DNA of 64,000 nt from Bemisia tabaci (Eukaryota > Arthropoda > Insecta > Hemiptera > Aleyrodidae), in NCBI RefSeq assembly GCF_918797505.1, contig NC_092795.1, positions 20,943,131 through 21,007,130 on the forward strand, given 5' to 3'. The notes under the pieces are model-generated. The model was not told the DNA's origin. It searched no databases and saw only the letters and a list, made by a program, of their open reading frames with translations. The translations under genes were made by a program, and so were the position numbers. The stretch's first letter is position 1, and every line of letters begins with the position of its first letter. Below are positions 34,001 to 47,112 of this stretch, piece by piece.

Positions 34001-37000
34001 TCTGGTTTTTCCAGCAAGCTTATTCTTGTAGGCAGCTATTTAGAGATCATGTTCTTTTTACTTCACCTCCTCTCTATATCTTTGAGAGCTTCTAAAATAC
34101 TATCCACAATGCACTAATTGCACCAACTAACTTTATTTCTGCCCATGGTAACAACAACAAAATTCCGTCTTATTCATGAAAACCCTAGAAAGCCCTGTTC
34201 CCAGGAAGTTTAATAAAAATTTTTTTGCTTTGATTTTTTGGTGCTTCCTATTTCCGGAAGTCGAAGACTTTCTGCAAAGTGAAAGAAAAATAAACAATAC
34301 ATTTTCCACTACCTACCATGTTTGTGAGTTTGGTTTTCTTTTCTGAGATGAGAAAATCAATCAACGTTCCTCGAATGAGCCATTCTGCCGATTTCTGCTG
34401 TCCTCCTTCTGGCGGATGAATTCTCAAAGCACTCCAGATGCAAAAATTCTCAGCCGAGAGAGGATGGTTTTTGATAATCTTCTCTTTATGATGATTTGAC
34501 AGGAAAGAGAACAATCTTGATGCCAGACAGGTGAAGTAGATCCACTCTGGTTGGTTTTTCTTCTCAGTGGGCCAAATTAGAATTTTTTTGACGAAAAACT
34601 CAACTTGATGTAAACACAGTTCGGGAGATGCATACCTGTAAAATCACAAACTTGTGACATGAGTATCTTGTCCTTAAATTATTACGGAAATTATACATGT
34701 TTACCATTGGTTGATGCAGGAGGTTGGCAACATTGTTTTCTCTCCATTTAAATCTATGGAATTGAGTTAAGGTGATTCGATGGACGCCATATTTTGTGTC
34801 AGAACGGCATGCGATATATCGCATCAGTTGGTTCCATTTTTTCAGCTACTCGTCATTTTTCTCCAATTTTGAGATCGCAATTTTGTTGTCAGGAGACTAA
34901 AGCACTCACTAACCAATTTTAACAAAGAAATTCAACGTAATAAAGGCGTGGTTTTTTTAGAGAGAAAATATTGCATTCGAGTGCAGTTTCGATATCAGTA
35001 TCGAATGCGATGTTTTCTCTCTAAAAAAATCATGCCTTTATTACGTTGAATTTCTTTGTTAAAATTGGTGAGTGAGTGCTTTAGTCTCCTGACAACAGAA
35101 TTGCGATCTCAAAATTGGAGAAAAATGACGAGTAGCTGAAAAATTGGAACCAATCGATGCGATATATCGCATGCTGTTCTGACACAAAGTATGGCGTCCA
35201 TCGAATCATCTTAATGCTCAGAGGGACTAGAGTCCCTTTAAACCCAGAGTTACGACAACTCACTTTTGGTTGGGCTGAAAGTGGCCTAAAAAAAATTCCA
35301 ATTCTGATCGGTTCTCGCTCATGGAGTCACAAACAAGTGCACCAAGATGGCGGTGACTCGAATTTGAACAAAAATAATGAAAATATTACCTAATTGTGGT
35401 TTATCAAGAGTAAATTGTTATTTCCATCGGTCCAAAATGAATAGATTAAGAAATTATTCACAAACCAATCTCATTTTCTTTTTAATTGATCGATTTTGTT
35501 GATGTTGTTGTTTTTGGATGACAGACATTGCAAGATTCCATTATCCTGATCCAAGAGGGACCAGGCACTCCGATGAGAATTGATTACTCAACACAGATTT
35601 AACAGGAAAGAAAACAATGTTGCCAAATTTCTGATCCTTCTCTAATGGCTGCTTGTATCGATTTTGTTTTCTTCAATAAAAGCTTTGCTTATATAATGGT
35701 AAAAACAAGAAAAAAGCACTAAAATTGCGGCCTAAATACTGTAAGTGACAGGATTGTAGAGTAGGACTGAGTTCACGCTATTCTGCTTGGAAATCAAAGC
35801 CAAAAAATCTGAAAATAAGCATTCAAGTCACAAAATGAACACTAATAAGTTTCAGAGCAAGATTGGGGGGGGGGGGAGAGGAGGAGGAGTGTTTGGCTCC
35901 GGCAGATGCCTTGGAACACTAAGCTGGGGTTATGCCCAGAGATCCATCCCTGTTTCCGTCTTTTGAGATCTCATTAATAGATCATACTCAGACCGTGAGC
36001 CCAGCTGAACATCCCGCAAAATCCTGGACAGCATTAAAGAGACGTCACAAATATAATGCAAGGAATTACACTAGAGTGCAATCTTTGCATCATCTGCGGT
36101 TGCTGATGGTAAATTTACGCAAGATTATACAACGAAATTAAATTTTCTAAAGATTGATTTTACTGTGCTCTCTTGAATTAAATTTAAGTTAAAACCAGGT
36201 TAAGTTTTTTTCAATTTTACAGAAATTTTCAACATTACAGCACAGACTGTTGCATAGCAAACAGCTGCTATTAAAGCAATGCCATTTATCTTTACTGTCA
36301 TGAAATTTTGTTTTCCTCTTTTTTTTGTAAATTGTACAAGTCTTATGGAGTCTCTTATGCTTAGACTGGTTGTGAAAAAGTATATTTAGGAGACCTCAAC
36401 AAAATTGCAAACCAGATGCTCTTTTTCTGGAGCCAATTCATTTCAATTATCACCTTCTTCTAAAAAACACAGTGAGATATGGAATTATTTACAGAGTTAG
36501 TTTATTGAGATAGAAAAGGTTTTTTCCATGGTGTAATAGAAAATATTTCCCCTCTGAAATCCGGCTCCTAAGGTTAACAGTCAAGAGACTATGTGGAAGA
36601 TTGAAAAAATTGGCAAAGTACAAGAATTGAATAAAAAAAAAAATGGTGACTCTGCAAAATTTCAAACGTTCAGTTCACTTTTGGCCTTCTTGGATGGCTA
36701 GACATCTTACCTGAGACCTTTGAAACTTTAAACCTTTTAGCTTTTGAGCGAGCTAAGGGTTTGGCACATCCTCACGGATCCAAATGAGTGAAACACCTCA
36801 GGAAACAATAAAAACTATTGATGGACACTACGGAATTTGGGAGCCAATTCTGCCACTTATTTTCCAGGCGCAGTGGAACTGAAACTTTGCTCATCGTAAC
36901 AATCGCTTTGTCATCGGTTGCAGTAGATTCCAAACTTTAGATGGTTGACAGTTGAAATTAGGTGGTAGCAGATCTATGCTGGATCTCGTTTAGAGTTTTT

Positions 37001-40000
37001 TCATTTTTTAAACTAAACTGTAAGGTAATTGATTGATTTATCTGCATACCTAGAGACTGCGCACCACACATCAGATGCAAGAACTGCAGGCCAAATTTCA
37101 GGCTGGCACACATTTTTCAGCAATGTTAATTCTACACGAGAGGAATCATCTTCTGAAATCATTCTCACAATGAATGCTGATAAGGATATCATAAGACTTC
37201 GATAAGGATGAATTTCCGAAGCGCTGCCATCACCATACAACTCTCCCGGTAGAGTTATGTGAAAGAACAAGTGCGTATTATCTACAAAAAACATTAAGCA
37301 AATTTCATAATGTATTACGATAGTAAAAATTTTCTTACATGAAAGCATAAAAGAAGGTTGGTATTAATTTTCCTGGAGAGAAATTCCCTGTCTTTTCTGA
37401 TTTAGAATGTACTGATATTTACAATAAAAGGTCAAAATCTGCCCATATTTCTGGGAATAAGCATCAAAGGTTTTCCCCATTTTTCCTCATTCAATGAGAC
37501 AGCTCCCCTAAAAAAGTTATAATATTCTGAAATGAACTCCTGCACAAACTTACAAAACTTGCCGTTTGTAAAAGGGTGGGCCAATTGTACTCAAAATCGA
37601 TACCAACCAAGACCTAGATAAAAACTAAGCAGACTTATTATCCAACAAAATAATGATTGGATAAGTTGGATAACAAAAATGTCCGATAACCGAAACCATC
37701 AGAAACCAAAACCTATTTAATTCATAACCTAAGGCTTCGGCTTAGTTCTCTCTTAATGGTCCCCAGCTGATCGAGAGTATTTCGGAAAATACACTGACAG
37801 GCGCTAAAATGTTGAAACACCACAATCGGAATAAGTCTTTAAAATATTATGAATAACAGAAAGTATTATATTTTTGAGCATTTTACACTTCTAAAAACTT
37901 TGAGTTAGCTTACTGAACACTGAGGATTCTCAGTATTTTAGTTTATTTTACAGCCCTTGCCCTCATCCTTGCAAACGATTTTTTCATGTAATTGTTCTCT
38001 TAACGACCAAATATTGCGAAATCTTCATCAAGAGGAAAAGTTTAATATCCTTAGGGGAGTCATGAAAGTGGATCAGACAATACAAAGATGGCCATAAGAG
38101 ACAAATGAAAACAAAATATTAATAAAACCAACCATTTCTCATTACATTGAAAGGCACGTTCAAAATGTTAAAGTCATGTTTGATCCACCTATCTTCAACA
38201 GCCTTTTTATCTGGGTGTGAAAGCAACTTCCTTAAAATTGTGACAGTCAGGAGGAAAATTCCAATTTTATTAATAGGCTCTACAATTTCAGCTGAAGACA
38301 AGCTGAAAAATTCCTGGAAAAAAATTTAAAAAATAAATAAATTGATATATGAGGGGGGGTCCCCCCCAAAAAAAACAGAATTTTGTTGTGATTTGGTAAT
38401 GGTTCAAATTTCAAGGTCCTATTGCTGGAAGGTAAAAGTAAGACCTATGAAGAATTACTGGGCCAAATTGCAGCATGGTAGCATGTTTTAATTTGTTTAG
38501 ACGCAACTTTGAATGAGCGATTTTTAGCAAGTTCGTCATTCTGTAAAAATAGATGATTTTCCTGGGCAACCTGGTGCTAACTCTTTCATTTTTTAGAATT
38601 AATTTTGTAGGGAACGTACTTCATCAAAAACTTTAGAATACAAATGTTTTTTCGTTTTAAAGTGTGATTCATTGCTCGAATGTTGGCAAGGCTCCAAACT
38701 GCAGTTGACGGCTAGAACAGTAAACAGCTATCAAGAAGGGGATCAATTCGGTAACGACACGGTATAAGCCCGAAATTTTCACGGCAATGCTTTGAACATT
38801 TGCAAATGGATGGTATGGTTCAAAAAAAGAGCAAAATAATAAAGAAAAAGAGATTCAATCATTTGGTGTGACTGATTCAGACACTTACTTGAATGAATTG
38901 CGAATCCATGATCATGAGGTTCAAAAATGGTTCTGAAAATGATGTTAATAGGGTTTCTGTTTCCTGAATTGTGGGTCTGGGCAAATCAATTGAGATTAAG
39001 TATGGTGAGGAAGTCCTTTACAGAAAGAAAGTTCAAATGATACACAGTATGAAGATGGCATGTAGATTACATGCAGATTATAAAAATAATTTTTTTAAGT
39101 TTTGTTGCCAACAAGTTTGTAGCACCCACAGTAATTAAAATTCAGAAGACAAACATGGATTAAAAAATATACTTGCGAATTAGAGAGAGGTTCCTCTTTG
39201 CGGGAAGGAAGAAAGGAGCTTTCTTCAATCACTAACATTTCTACTAGATAATACATGTAAAAATGCTGGAAAATTTACCTTTCAGCCCTGCTTTTCTCAA
39301 AATGGGCCGATTGAAAGTTTGATTTGAAAAGCTCATCAGGCTCAAGAGATTGTTTAGAATACGATATCAAATAATGACAAAAATCAGACATCAAGGCTCT
39401 TGATTTCCAAGGAAATGATTGAAAGAAAATATTAGATAAAAGACTAAAGTACGATATAATATTTAATTAAAGTTTTGTGGATGTCAGGTGATACTTTCTT
39501 TGCTGTTCAATGTAATCTGATCATTATTTTCAAATTTGGCAAAACAAAAAATTTGGTGGTACTAGGGCAACTACCATGTTAAACAAAAAATGTTTGCAAG
39601 AAAACCACTGATATAAAGAGTGCCAGCAAAGAGCTGCAAGGGTTGCAAAAAAATTCACTCATTACCAAGGAGCTATGTGGACTGTAAAAACTGTTGGAAC
39701 TGAAAGAAACTAAAATTTAAATTGAACAAAGAAGTGAGGTTTACAGAGAGGCTACTAAAAGTCCATCGGTCGAAAAAAAGAAATGGGTGTATGTTTTTGA
39801 AATATGTTTTTCGGGGCATAATTACAACTTTTCTTTCGCCAATAGTCAAAAAAAAAAAAATAATTCCAAGTCAGAAATTATGTCTTTGCTTGCATCCATC
39901 CAGTGGGTATCTATATTCAGTTATAAATAACTTTGTAGAAAAAGAATTATCTTACCCAAGAATGTAGCACAAAAAAGAGACTATTTTGGGGTAGCACGAT

Positions 40001-43000
40001 TTGTTTTCATCTTGAAATAATTCACAAGTATTGAAGATAATTTTTACAAAAAAATTGCAAGTTTTCAAGTTTTTTGTTATGTCTTTACTTTCACTGATTT
40101 CCTGAAACAAATCAGCAGAAGTTATTATCACCAAATTAAATGTATGTAAACTCACTGATTTCAAAGAAATTGCCTGATCCCTCCCCTTCCCCTCCCAAAA
40201 AAACCCCCCAAATTGCCTGGTGCGGGACTTTTGAATTACCCTGAATGAACAGAGACAGGCTTGACCCAGAAGAAGGAATACATTGATAGAGATCCTTTTT
40301 CACCACCCCAAATTGCCACTTTGCAGCTTGCGAAATCTATGGTAATGATGTTGCTTCAAGTTTGTAAGTTGTGTTCGAGCGCAACAGGGTCATTTTTTGA
40401 AGAGATTAGTTGCAAACTAAAAAATTATGCTCCTTGCATCAAAACTTCTAACATTTGGATAATTTTATCAAAAAGTTTTTGAGCCAAAAAGATGCAGCTT
40501 CACCATAGCTGGTCTAAAGATAAAATAAAAAAAATGTCATCAATATCTAAGATGGTGAGTCATACTTTGTCATTTCTTTGGAAAAATTAGCATTGAGTAA
40601 CCAAGCTCTTTATGCTGCCTTTTCTCAGCAAATGAAAATATTCACTACTTCACTTCATAATGGATTCATTCAGCAATCTATTCTTCTCTCTAATCAAATG
40701 CAGGTTCCATAAAATTTTGACATCACTCAGCAATTATAGTTTATGGTGAGTTACACTTGATCACAAAAATTCGCTTCAAAGATTTCTCTGCAAAGAACAT
40801 TTTACTACGAGTTCACTTTTTCCTCTTGTAATGTAAATAATCTCTTCTCTTTTCAGAAGTACAAGTGAGGAATTGTTTCATGTGCTCACTAACAAGTATA
40901 AAGACAAGCAGAGAAATAGAAAAAACAGAAACCTTATTAATTATCTGGTCCATTCTGGAAATAACTTGATCGATCAAAGAATTTAGAGACTTCGAAACAT
41001 CAAACCGAGCATGAATATGCTTAATATGCTTTTGAGCTAAGTTGAAGAAAAATTTCCATTGAATCGCCATCATTTTCATATCAAAACTATTCATTAAAGC
41101 ATCTGCTACATCAGGAATAGAATCTAATACTGAGGAAAAAGAGGAAAAAAACTTGAAATTAAACAAATATTTACTTGAAACACATGAAGGTTTTTTTTTG
41201 TAGGCAAGGTATGGTTTTTCTGTTTGAACCATCCCTTAACAGAGTATTAACAGCAGTAGTGATCGAGAGGACCACACTTAAACAAGATGAAAAATTCCAG
41301 TCTCTTTCGATTAATTACTTCTAAAACCTTGGCTCCCCCTTTCAGAACCATTCTGCATTATGTGAAGATTGAGTGCACTCATAATCTGTGGACATTTGCT
41401 TCCCCCCTCCCCCCCTCTATTTTTCTCTCTTTTCCATTCAACTTTGGAGCAGTCTTCATAAAAAGGATGTTAATTATGGAAGCTACTTCATAAAAAGTCT
41501 CTAATTTGTGTAGACTCGTCTGCAAAGAAGTCATCATTCATAGAGTCATAAGGAACTTAAATTTTGAGAGATGCATGTTCTTGTCTTGGGTAATTGTTGC
41601 AGACGAGAAGATATCTCTAATTTATACCTGAATATAAGTTCAATTATTCAATCTTTTTAGACTCATTACTACAAAAACTGGTTGTGAATAATATTGCAAG
41701 TGTGAGGGTTGCATTAAAAGTAAGTTTTCCTATTTTATTTCTCCACTATTATTCCAGTTAGGGCAAATCTGTAGAAGTAGGCTTCTCAGGGGCGTCCTTA
41801 AGTTTTCGACAAGGTACAGCTTGTGAATGGAGATAGATTTTATTAAATTATGAACTTTTAAAACAATGGGTGCACCTAGTCGTTTGGGTGCTTGATGACT
41901 GAGTAAATACAAAGCTACAGCTTATTAGAATTTGCCTCCTAGATGGTCAGAGAATCTGTTTACTTAGTACACCTCCATGCTCCGCAGGTCAAAATTAATG
42001 CCCTGCAAGCTATAAGGCAAAGCAGCATAATTGGTAGTTAAAATCTACAATTTCATGGAAAGTCTACATATTTTTGATAATGTGACATAAAATTTTGCAA
42101 GAAATGAGATTAAAACAGAAATCAAAGCTGTACTGATTTTTCAAATGCTACGGTTAATGCAGCAACTCTTATTTTTAAGAACCAAAGCTTGATTTTTAGG
42201 TGCCAGATGAGGTTAGAACTATGTGCTACATCAATAAAGATCAATAAGTTGCAAACGTAGAATAATGGGAAAAAAACTTACTTTGAAGAAGGAGGATCAT
42301 TTCTGATTCATGTTCACAGTTGAAGCAAACCTTTTGAGTGACAAGTCGTGAAAAAAGGATTAGGATACTGTGACTCTTTTGAAATAAATTTGAGTATAAT
42401 TTCCTAATATTTTCAACGCCACTCGTACAAAATTCATCACTAAAACTGAAAATAATGGGAAAGAGATATTAGAAAAAGCGGTGCAATATTTTTTACAGCA
42501 ATTGATCTTATTGAATCAATAATTGAAAAAAAACAGGAAAAACAGAACTGTGCTTTGCGCTCAATCTTTCAAGCGCGAAAAATATGTGTGTCTAAAAATA
42601 CCAATTATACTAGGCTTAGAAGATTGAACGTACACCAAATGATTGTCAGTTTCCTAGTATTGACTTCCTCTTCATCAGAGGGTTCAAGTTACCTCTCGAG
42701 CTCTGAAGGAGCTCTTTAAAAATCAATCATAATCTTTCAGTTCATGGGGATCATATGAATTTTCAATTTTCACCATCTCCAAAAATCTGAAGATGATTCT
42801 TGACCCCTATATTTTTCTAAATTTCTGAATTATTTGCAAAGACCATAATACCCCCAATCAACCTACAAAGACTTTGAATAACGTTTTTGAATTATAAATG
42901 CATTTGACTAGTTTAAAAAATACCAGCATTTGGCAGCATTTTGGAATATCTCTTTATCTTTACTCTTTTCTTTACATGATGATTCCGACAATGTCGAGAG

Positions 43001-46000
43001 TCGCATTGAGACCAACCCCATTTTAAGGTTGCTTGTCATTTCTACACAAGAAAAATCACCAGATATTGGGGAGGTATGGTTGGCATCCTTGCCATTCATC
43101 TCATTCCTCTAGTCCAGTGGTTCATAGGACTTGTTTCTATTTCAATTTCTGATGAATGAGTATATTGAACCAGTGCTAAGGATGAATCAATTTGCTAGAA
43201 ACAAGTACAAATAGTGAATGATTCTTTCCAGCACTACTACAGATGTTCTAGTTGCAGATCCTCCTCATAAATGTGTGGAAGAAATTAGCAACAAAAACAT
43301 GGTTTTTAATTTTTACGGCAAAACCTCATATGAGCTAATGATTTTTCCCACAAATGTAAGGCAAAGATCAGCAGCAAAAAAAAATGCAGTTCTGTGGTGC
43401 CATAATCAGTGGGAACAATTTTGGATATTTCACTCAAGCTGTGGCGTGAGGCCATTTTTTTGTGGCACGGATCAGTGCCGCCATTTTGACTAACTCTATT
43501 ACAATTGGAAAATATCCAAGCTGGATCCAACACTGCCACAGTGTTTTCTTCAGACAAAATACTTTACTGGAATATTTTTGGGACTCACCAGTTTTTGAAG
43601 TGACAGTAACCAGCAGGCACAACCTTATTGACCAACAATAATGTAAGAGGAACATAATTTGCCGAGATTTCTGTAAATTTTGAGTAGAATACTAAGACAT
43701 TTTCGACAGCTGTTAGAAGATTCACATTTTCCTGAAAAATGGATTAAACAAGTAGATAAGTCCATGTTCAAGATATAAAAGCTGAACATACAGTAGTAAG
43801 TGACAATAAAGACTAAAAAACCAAGGAAGGGATTTTGGATAGCTTTAGACTCACTTGTCAGCTATTAAACCAAAAATGTTTAAGTCCATTAAATTAGAGA
43901 CTTATTCAGTTTTTACTGGTGCAATTTTTCAAAGCTATGTGTGAAAAATCCTTACAGATTCATTATGAGACCAGATAAATGTAATATACAGTGGTAACAT
44001 TGTACATTTGGAATAGGGTGCTTACTTTTCCTCATCCAGCACTGAAGGCATGCATTATCATCAAAGGTATTTAAATCATAACTCATGAAAATTCTACACA
44101 TGAGGATGCATGAGGGTTGACAAGCACTTCCTAACATTAATGAAAAAATAGGCATTTTTAAAGAATGAGAAAAAAAACTGATCAAAACCAAAATTTGGCT
44201 TATGTGTAGCAATAAAAATAGATTGCCGTAATCCATTCTCTCACCTTTTATGATCAGAAAATTAAATCTTTCAGATATAAGTATACAAGATGTTTAATTC
44301 AGTTAAAAATATTAATTTACTGAACTTACTTCTGGGCTGACATTCAATGATCTATATGTAAATACTGTGTTTAGAAATTCTTACCATCAATTTTTCTTCA
44401 ATTAATTGCTGGTTCACTTGAGAAAAGTTCTTGTTCTTTATAATATCTTCCACTATGTTGTAAGCCTATAAGGAGGATAAGTAGACAAAATTACAAACAA
44501 TTTGAGAAGAAAGTCCAAATATTGGGTGAAACTTTCGAGGGTTTATTTAAATGATTCATCTCAAAATCGATAAATTGCAAAGGGGAAACTTTACAGCTTT
44601 TATTAAATTCCTCAGCTTATGAAAATCATAATAAATGATAACTGCAAAAACACAAAATAAAGATATGCTATTTAAGCATCTTGAATGTCAAAAATGTGTC
44701 ACGGTGAGCTTTAAGAAATGGCTTGACTGCCCCTGCAGTTAAGTTTGCATCCACAGGCTATAAAGTTTACGATAAGGGCAGCTAAGATCACACATCTTGG
44801 ATCTTTGGATCATCTTGGGCATCTTGGGATCACCCGACACATTCTTGACATCCAGTATGCCATTTTTTTAAGTTCAGGTAAAGTAACCGTAAGCCTTGGT
44901 GTTAACGTCTAGACCAACAGTAAACATTTGAGGAGCTCAAACAATAAAACCTAAAATTCTGTTAGTTAATACAGCGTAAATTATTATATTTGAACGTATT
45001 ACTCTCTCTCAGAATGTTGGAACTTATTTAGAGTGAACTTCCATCACAGATTGATTTTTGTTTTCACATATAAGTGAGCCCTAAGTCAGAATCTCAATCT
45101 TAAGTGTGTTCTTCTAGATTCTTACTTTTACCCTAAAAAAGAAGCTATAAACTAGACTTCTTACCAGTAAAATTCTACTCTTGATTACAAGAAAGATATC
45201 TTGAAGAAGTTCTTTCTCTAAGGTCTCCGGTGAAAAGCATTCCAACCATGATTCTGTTAGTGTGCAAACGATGTGATCCACCTCAGCACAGTTGTACTCA
45301 CGAAGTACCTACAATAAGCAGTCAAGGATAAAAATACTTTTATGTTTACATTTAATAATTAGAGCAGTGAGCAAGCAGTGATAGTAAAATGACAATAATA
45401 ATAAGAACAAAAGGAGAGTAGACACTTTTCCAGGTATGCTGGATTGAGGAAAGGATTTCAATATGTCCTCACTTATGATTGCTTCAATCAATTATATTTT
45501 GGAGTTTGAAAAAATATTTTCTGAAGTATTTTCTTAAAGGGCTATTTGGGTGTTAACGGTAGCCTCATGAATTAAATTTTGCCTTGTGATGAGATAAAAG
45601 AAAATCTGATACATTAGCACTGAAGTGCTGTTCATATATAAATATTTTATTAGGGCAGCTTGCTTCTCATGAGAGTTCTATGGAGTGTCTTTTCTCCAAT
45701 TCTTCCTTGGTATTACGGTTCATTCTTCTACATTAGGTATGTCTTCCGAGGACAAATCACCTGGTAAGGTGAAACAGTCTACCTATTAAATATAAATTTT
45801 TTATGACTTGTTGACCTCTAGCCGTAAGTAATCTATTCAGTGCAGAATGTTGTCTGTGCATGTACCTACAGCCAGATACCATACATGTAATGTAAGACTT
45901 CTCTACCGGTGATCATACTGCTACAGAGTGAAGCTCTTGCACGTTTCATTGATTTGTGATTTAAGTATGTAGGTAGGTACCTATATTCTCACAAGTGAAA

Positions 46001-46940
46001 TTTGGCAAAAGACTTGACTGAGCCACTGGTTAGTGATGGCGATATCAAATCGATTATTTAGGTAAATCGATTTTTTGGAAAAAATAATCGGAAAAATCGA
46101 ATCGATTTTTGGTTGCCGATTTTTAATCGAAATCGATTTTTCGAGCAGAAATGGAATTATTGAAAAAAATCGAAATTTTCTACGTTAATGTGGCACAAAA
46201 AGGCCTAAATTCTGTGAAACCCGAGTTTTATTTCAAGGTTCAAATTTGTTTTTAGCGTTGAAGGTGGATTTTCAAGTGTTTTAAAATCGATTTCGAAGAA
46301 AATCGATTTCGAAGAAAATCGATTATACCTTAAATCGATTTTTTCCATCCGATTTTAAAATCGAATCGATTTTCTACCGTAAATCAAATCGATTTCCCGA
46401 AATTGATTTATTCGAAAACATCGCCATCTCTACCACTGGTTATTACTAAAACGAGACCCCTGGCTAAAAAATCTCTCAGCGTCAGAGCTGTTATGGAGGG
46501 GTTCCTTCATGTTACGCTGAAAGTCCGCATTTCTAGAATTGACTGACAGTAGAATGTGCTTAGCATGGAGTAAGAAATTTCTTACAGTCCAACAACAACT
46601 GTGATAGCTTCTTTTGAGCTTAGAGGTTCGATGGTAAGAGAACTGGTGGCATCGGCATGTTTTTAATGGAATTTTACATCAAATTCTAGACGCATGGAAG
46701 GGCTCCATTCATATGCAGCGAATGTTCCAGATTTTCACACCAAAGATTCTGGGGAACTGAAGAGTAAGTATGTACTTCCCTAATTTTAAAGAAGTGGAAT
46801 GCTTGAAGACATATTGTCGAAGCAAGAAAGGATACCTGAGTCGAAGGCAAAATCCGGTGAAGATTTTCTGCATTTCGTTCGGTGATCTTTAGCTGAGATA
46901 AAACAATGGATAAGTCCATGCCAATTTGACTTTGACTCAT
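30185..46940 (-). CDS. FIRRM: FIRRM (C1orf112) homologue, 14 exons
   Basis: Exons in transcript order: 46940-46836, 45308-45165, 44465-44385, 43731-43589, 42445-42282, 41129-40933, 40101-39956, 39443-39279, 38976-38889, 38313-38133 (or -38146), 37281-37050, 34635-34317, 33030-32797, 30820-30185. Phases agree at every junction except 10/11. The model gives about 944 aa; human FIRRM is 853 aa. Helical-repeat protein, no catalytic motif. Matches recalled from human FIRRM: the IQWKFFFNLAQKH segment (human NTWKFIIKQSLKH); SDVWCAVSRYASPELC (human MDAWCFLARYGTAELC); the C-terminal VRQKSYETFEYF (human LEQHTLEAFTQF). Known role: with FIGNL1 it removes RAD51 from chromatin in recombination and mitosis. 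It faces the divergent Ser-rich gene across about 2.4 kb. Identity is fairly sure; exact exon 10/11 structure is not. Confidence 0.82.
30994..31024. repeat. Poly-A tract
   Basis: About 31 consecutive A on the plus strand, inside the last FIRRM intron. It could be a retroposon tail, but no element is recognised beside it. Confidence 0.85.
31025..32796. other. FIRRM intron 13, AT-rich
   Basis: Apart from a poly-G run at about 32582-32597, no repeat family or exon is apparent. Short minus-strand ORFs at 32486-32762 cross this low-complexity tract and have no domain signature. Confidence 0.4.
33098..33475 (-). repeat. tRNA-derived SINE-like module with GC hairpin tail
   Basis: The head GAGCGGTGGACGAGTCG and box B GGTTCGATCCC resemble the start and T-arm of a Ser/Leu-type tRNA. 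The body is AT-rich. The tail contains several short perfect hairpins (GGGGGCTACGCCCCC, GGCCGCTACGCGGCC, GGGCCGCTGCGCGGCCC). Two further copies lie at 62134-62480 and 62516-62887. Confidence 0.8.
33098..33985 (-). repeat. Composite tRNA-module repeat, copy 1 (FIRRM intron)
   Basis: In minus-strand order: a start TATACTATAAGCTCCGAG (33985 downward); two tandem subrepeats of about 170 bp, each with a (C/G)GGTA..CG...GATTTTTGCG..ATCGACAGG core and an AACCTGGGT..TTT end; a GCGC-rich block (about 33605-33510); AACACAAGATT; a tRNA-like module with box A (33464-33454) and box B (33415-33405); an AT-rich body; and a GC-rich hairpin tail (33185-33098). Other copies lie at 59219-60110 and 61625-62887. 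It is inserted in FIRRM intron 12. No reverse transcriptase is seen. Confidence 0.8.
34317..37281 (-). CDS. FIRRM: FIRRM exons 11-12: conserved WC..RYxxxELC block
   Basis: Exons 37281-37050 and 34635-34317 join in phase 2 as TCT AG|G TAT. This gives WCAVSRYASPELCLHQVEFF, the strongest family match. The large intron between them (37049-34636) holds a nested fold-back element. Confidence 0.88.
34726..35635. mobile_element. TTGGCAACATTG MITE copy carrying a nested insertion
   Basis: The left end GTTGGCAACATTGTTTTCTC..CCATTTAAATC (34726 on) is mirrored by GATTTAACAGGAAAGAAAAC..ATGTTGCCAAATT at 35592-35630, the family seen at 11432-11572. The copy is about 900 bp against about 140 bp for the short form. 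Another palindromic element occupies 34767-35214. The remaining internal sequence is not explained. Confidence 0.6.
34767..35214. mobile_element. 448 bp palindromic MITE with TTAA ends (piggyBac-like target)
   Basis: Arms of about 215 bp, almost perfect, paired around 34990. Ends read TTAAGGTGATTCGATGGACG and its near complement. Inner marks include GCGATATATCGCATC and the AAATTCAACGTAATAAAGGC pair. TTAA at both outer edges suggests a TTAA target duplication, although TTAA is itself palindromic. Confidence 0.78.
40933..41129 (-). CDS. FIRRM: FIRRM exon 6: conserved WKF segment
   Basis: The 197 nt exon enters in phase 1 and leaves in phase 0. It encodes DALMNSFDMKMMAIQWKFFF and the following helix, the most recognisable N-terminal FIRRM block. 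Confidence 0.85.
46031..46432. mobile_element. hAT-like MITE rich in AATCGATT
   Basis: A 402 bp element with imperfect terminal repeats TAGTGATGGCGAT / ATCGCCATCTCTA, matching the hAT end pattern YARNG. It is flanked by the perfect 8 bp duplication CCACTGGT (46023-46030 and 46433-46440). The interior is a dense run of AATCGATT-type motifs. It lies in FIRRM intron 1. Confidence 0.88.
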
Positions 46941-47112
46941 AGCTAAGTAGATGGTAGGATCAAAAAGAGTAAATTATCAAAAATAGAAACATAATAACAT
47001 GCACGGATACATTTGAGATTTATGACAAGATGTTATCACAAGCTTTTAGAAGGTTACAAGAAAGAACCACAAAAACGCCATGAAAACTAAAAAGTGTAAA
47101 CAAAGTACCGCC

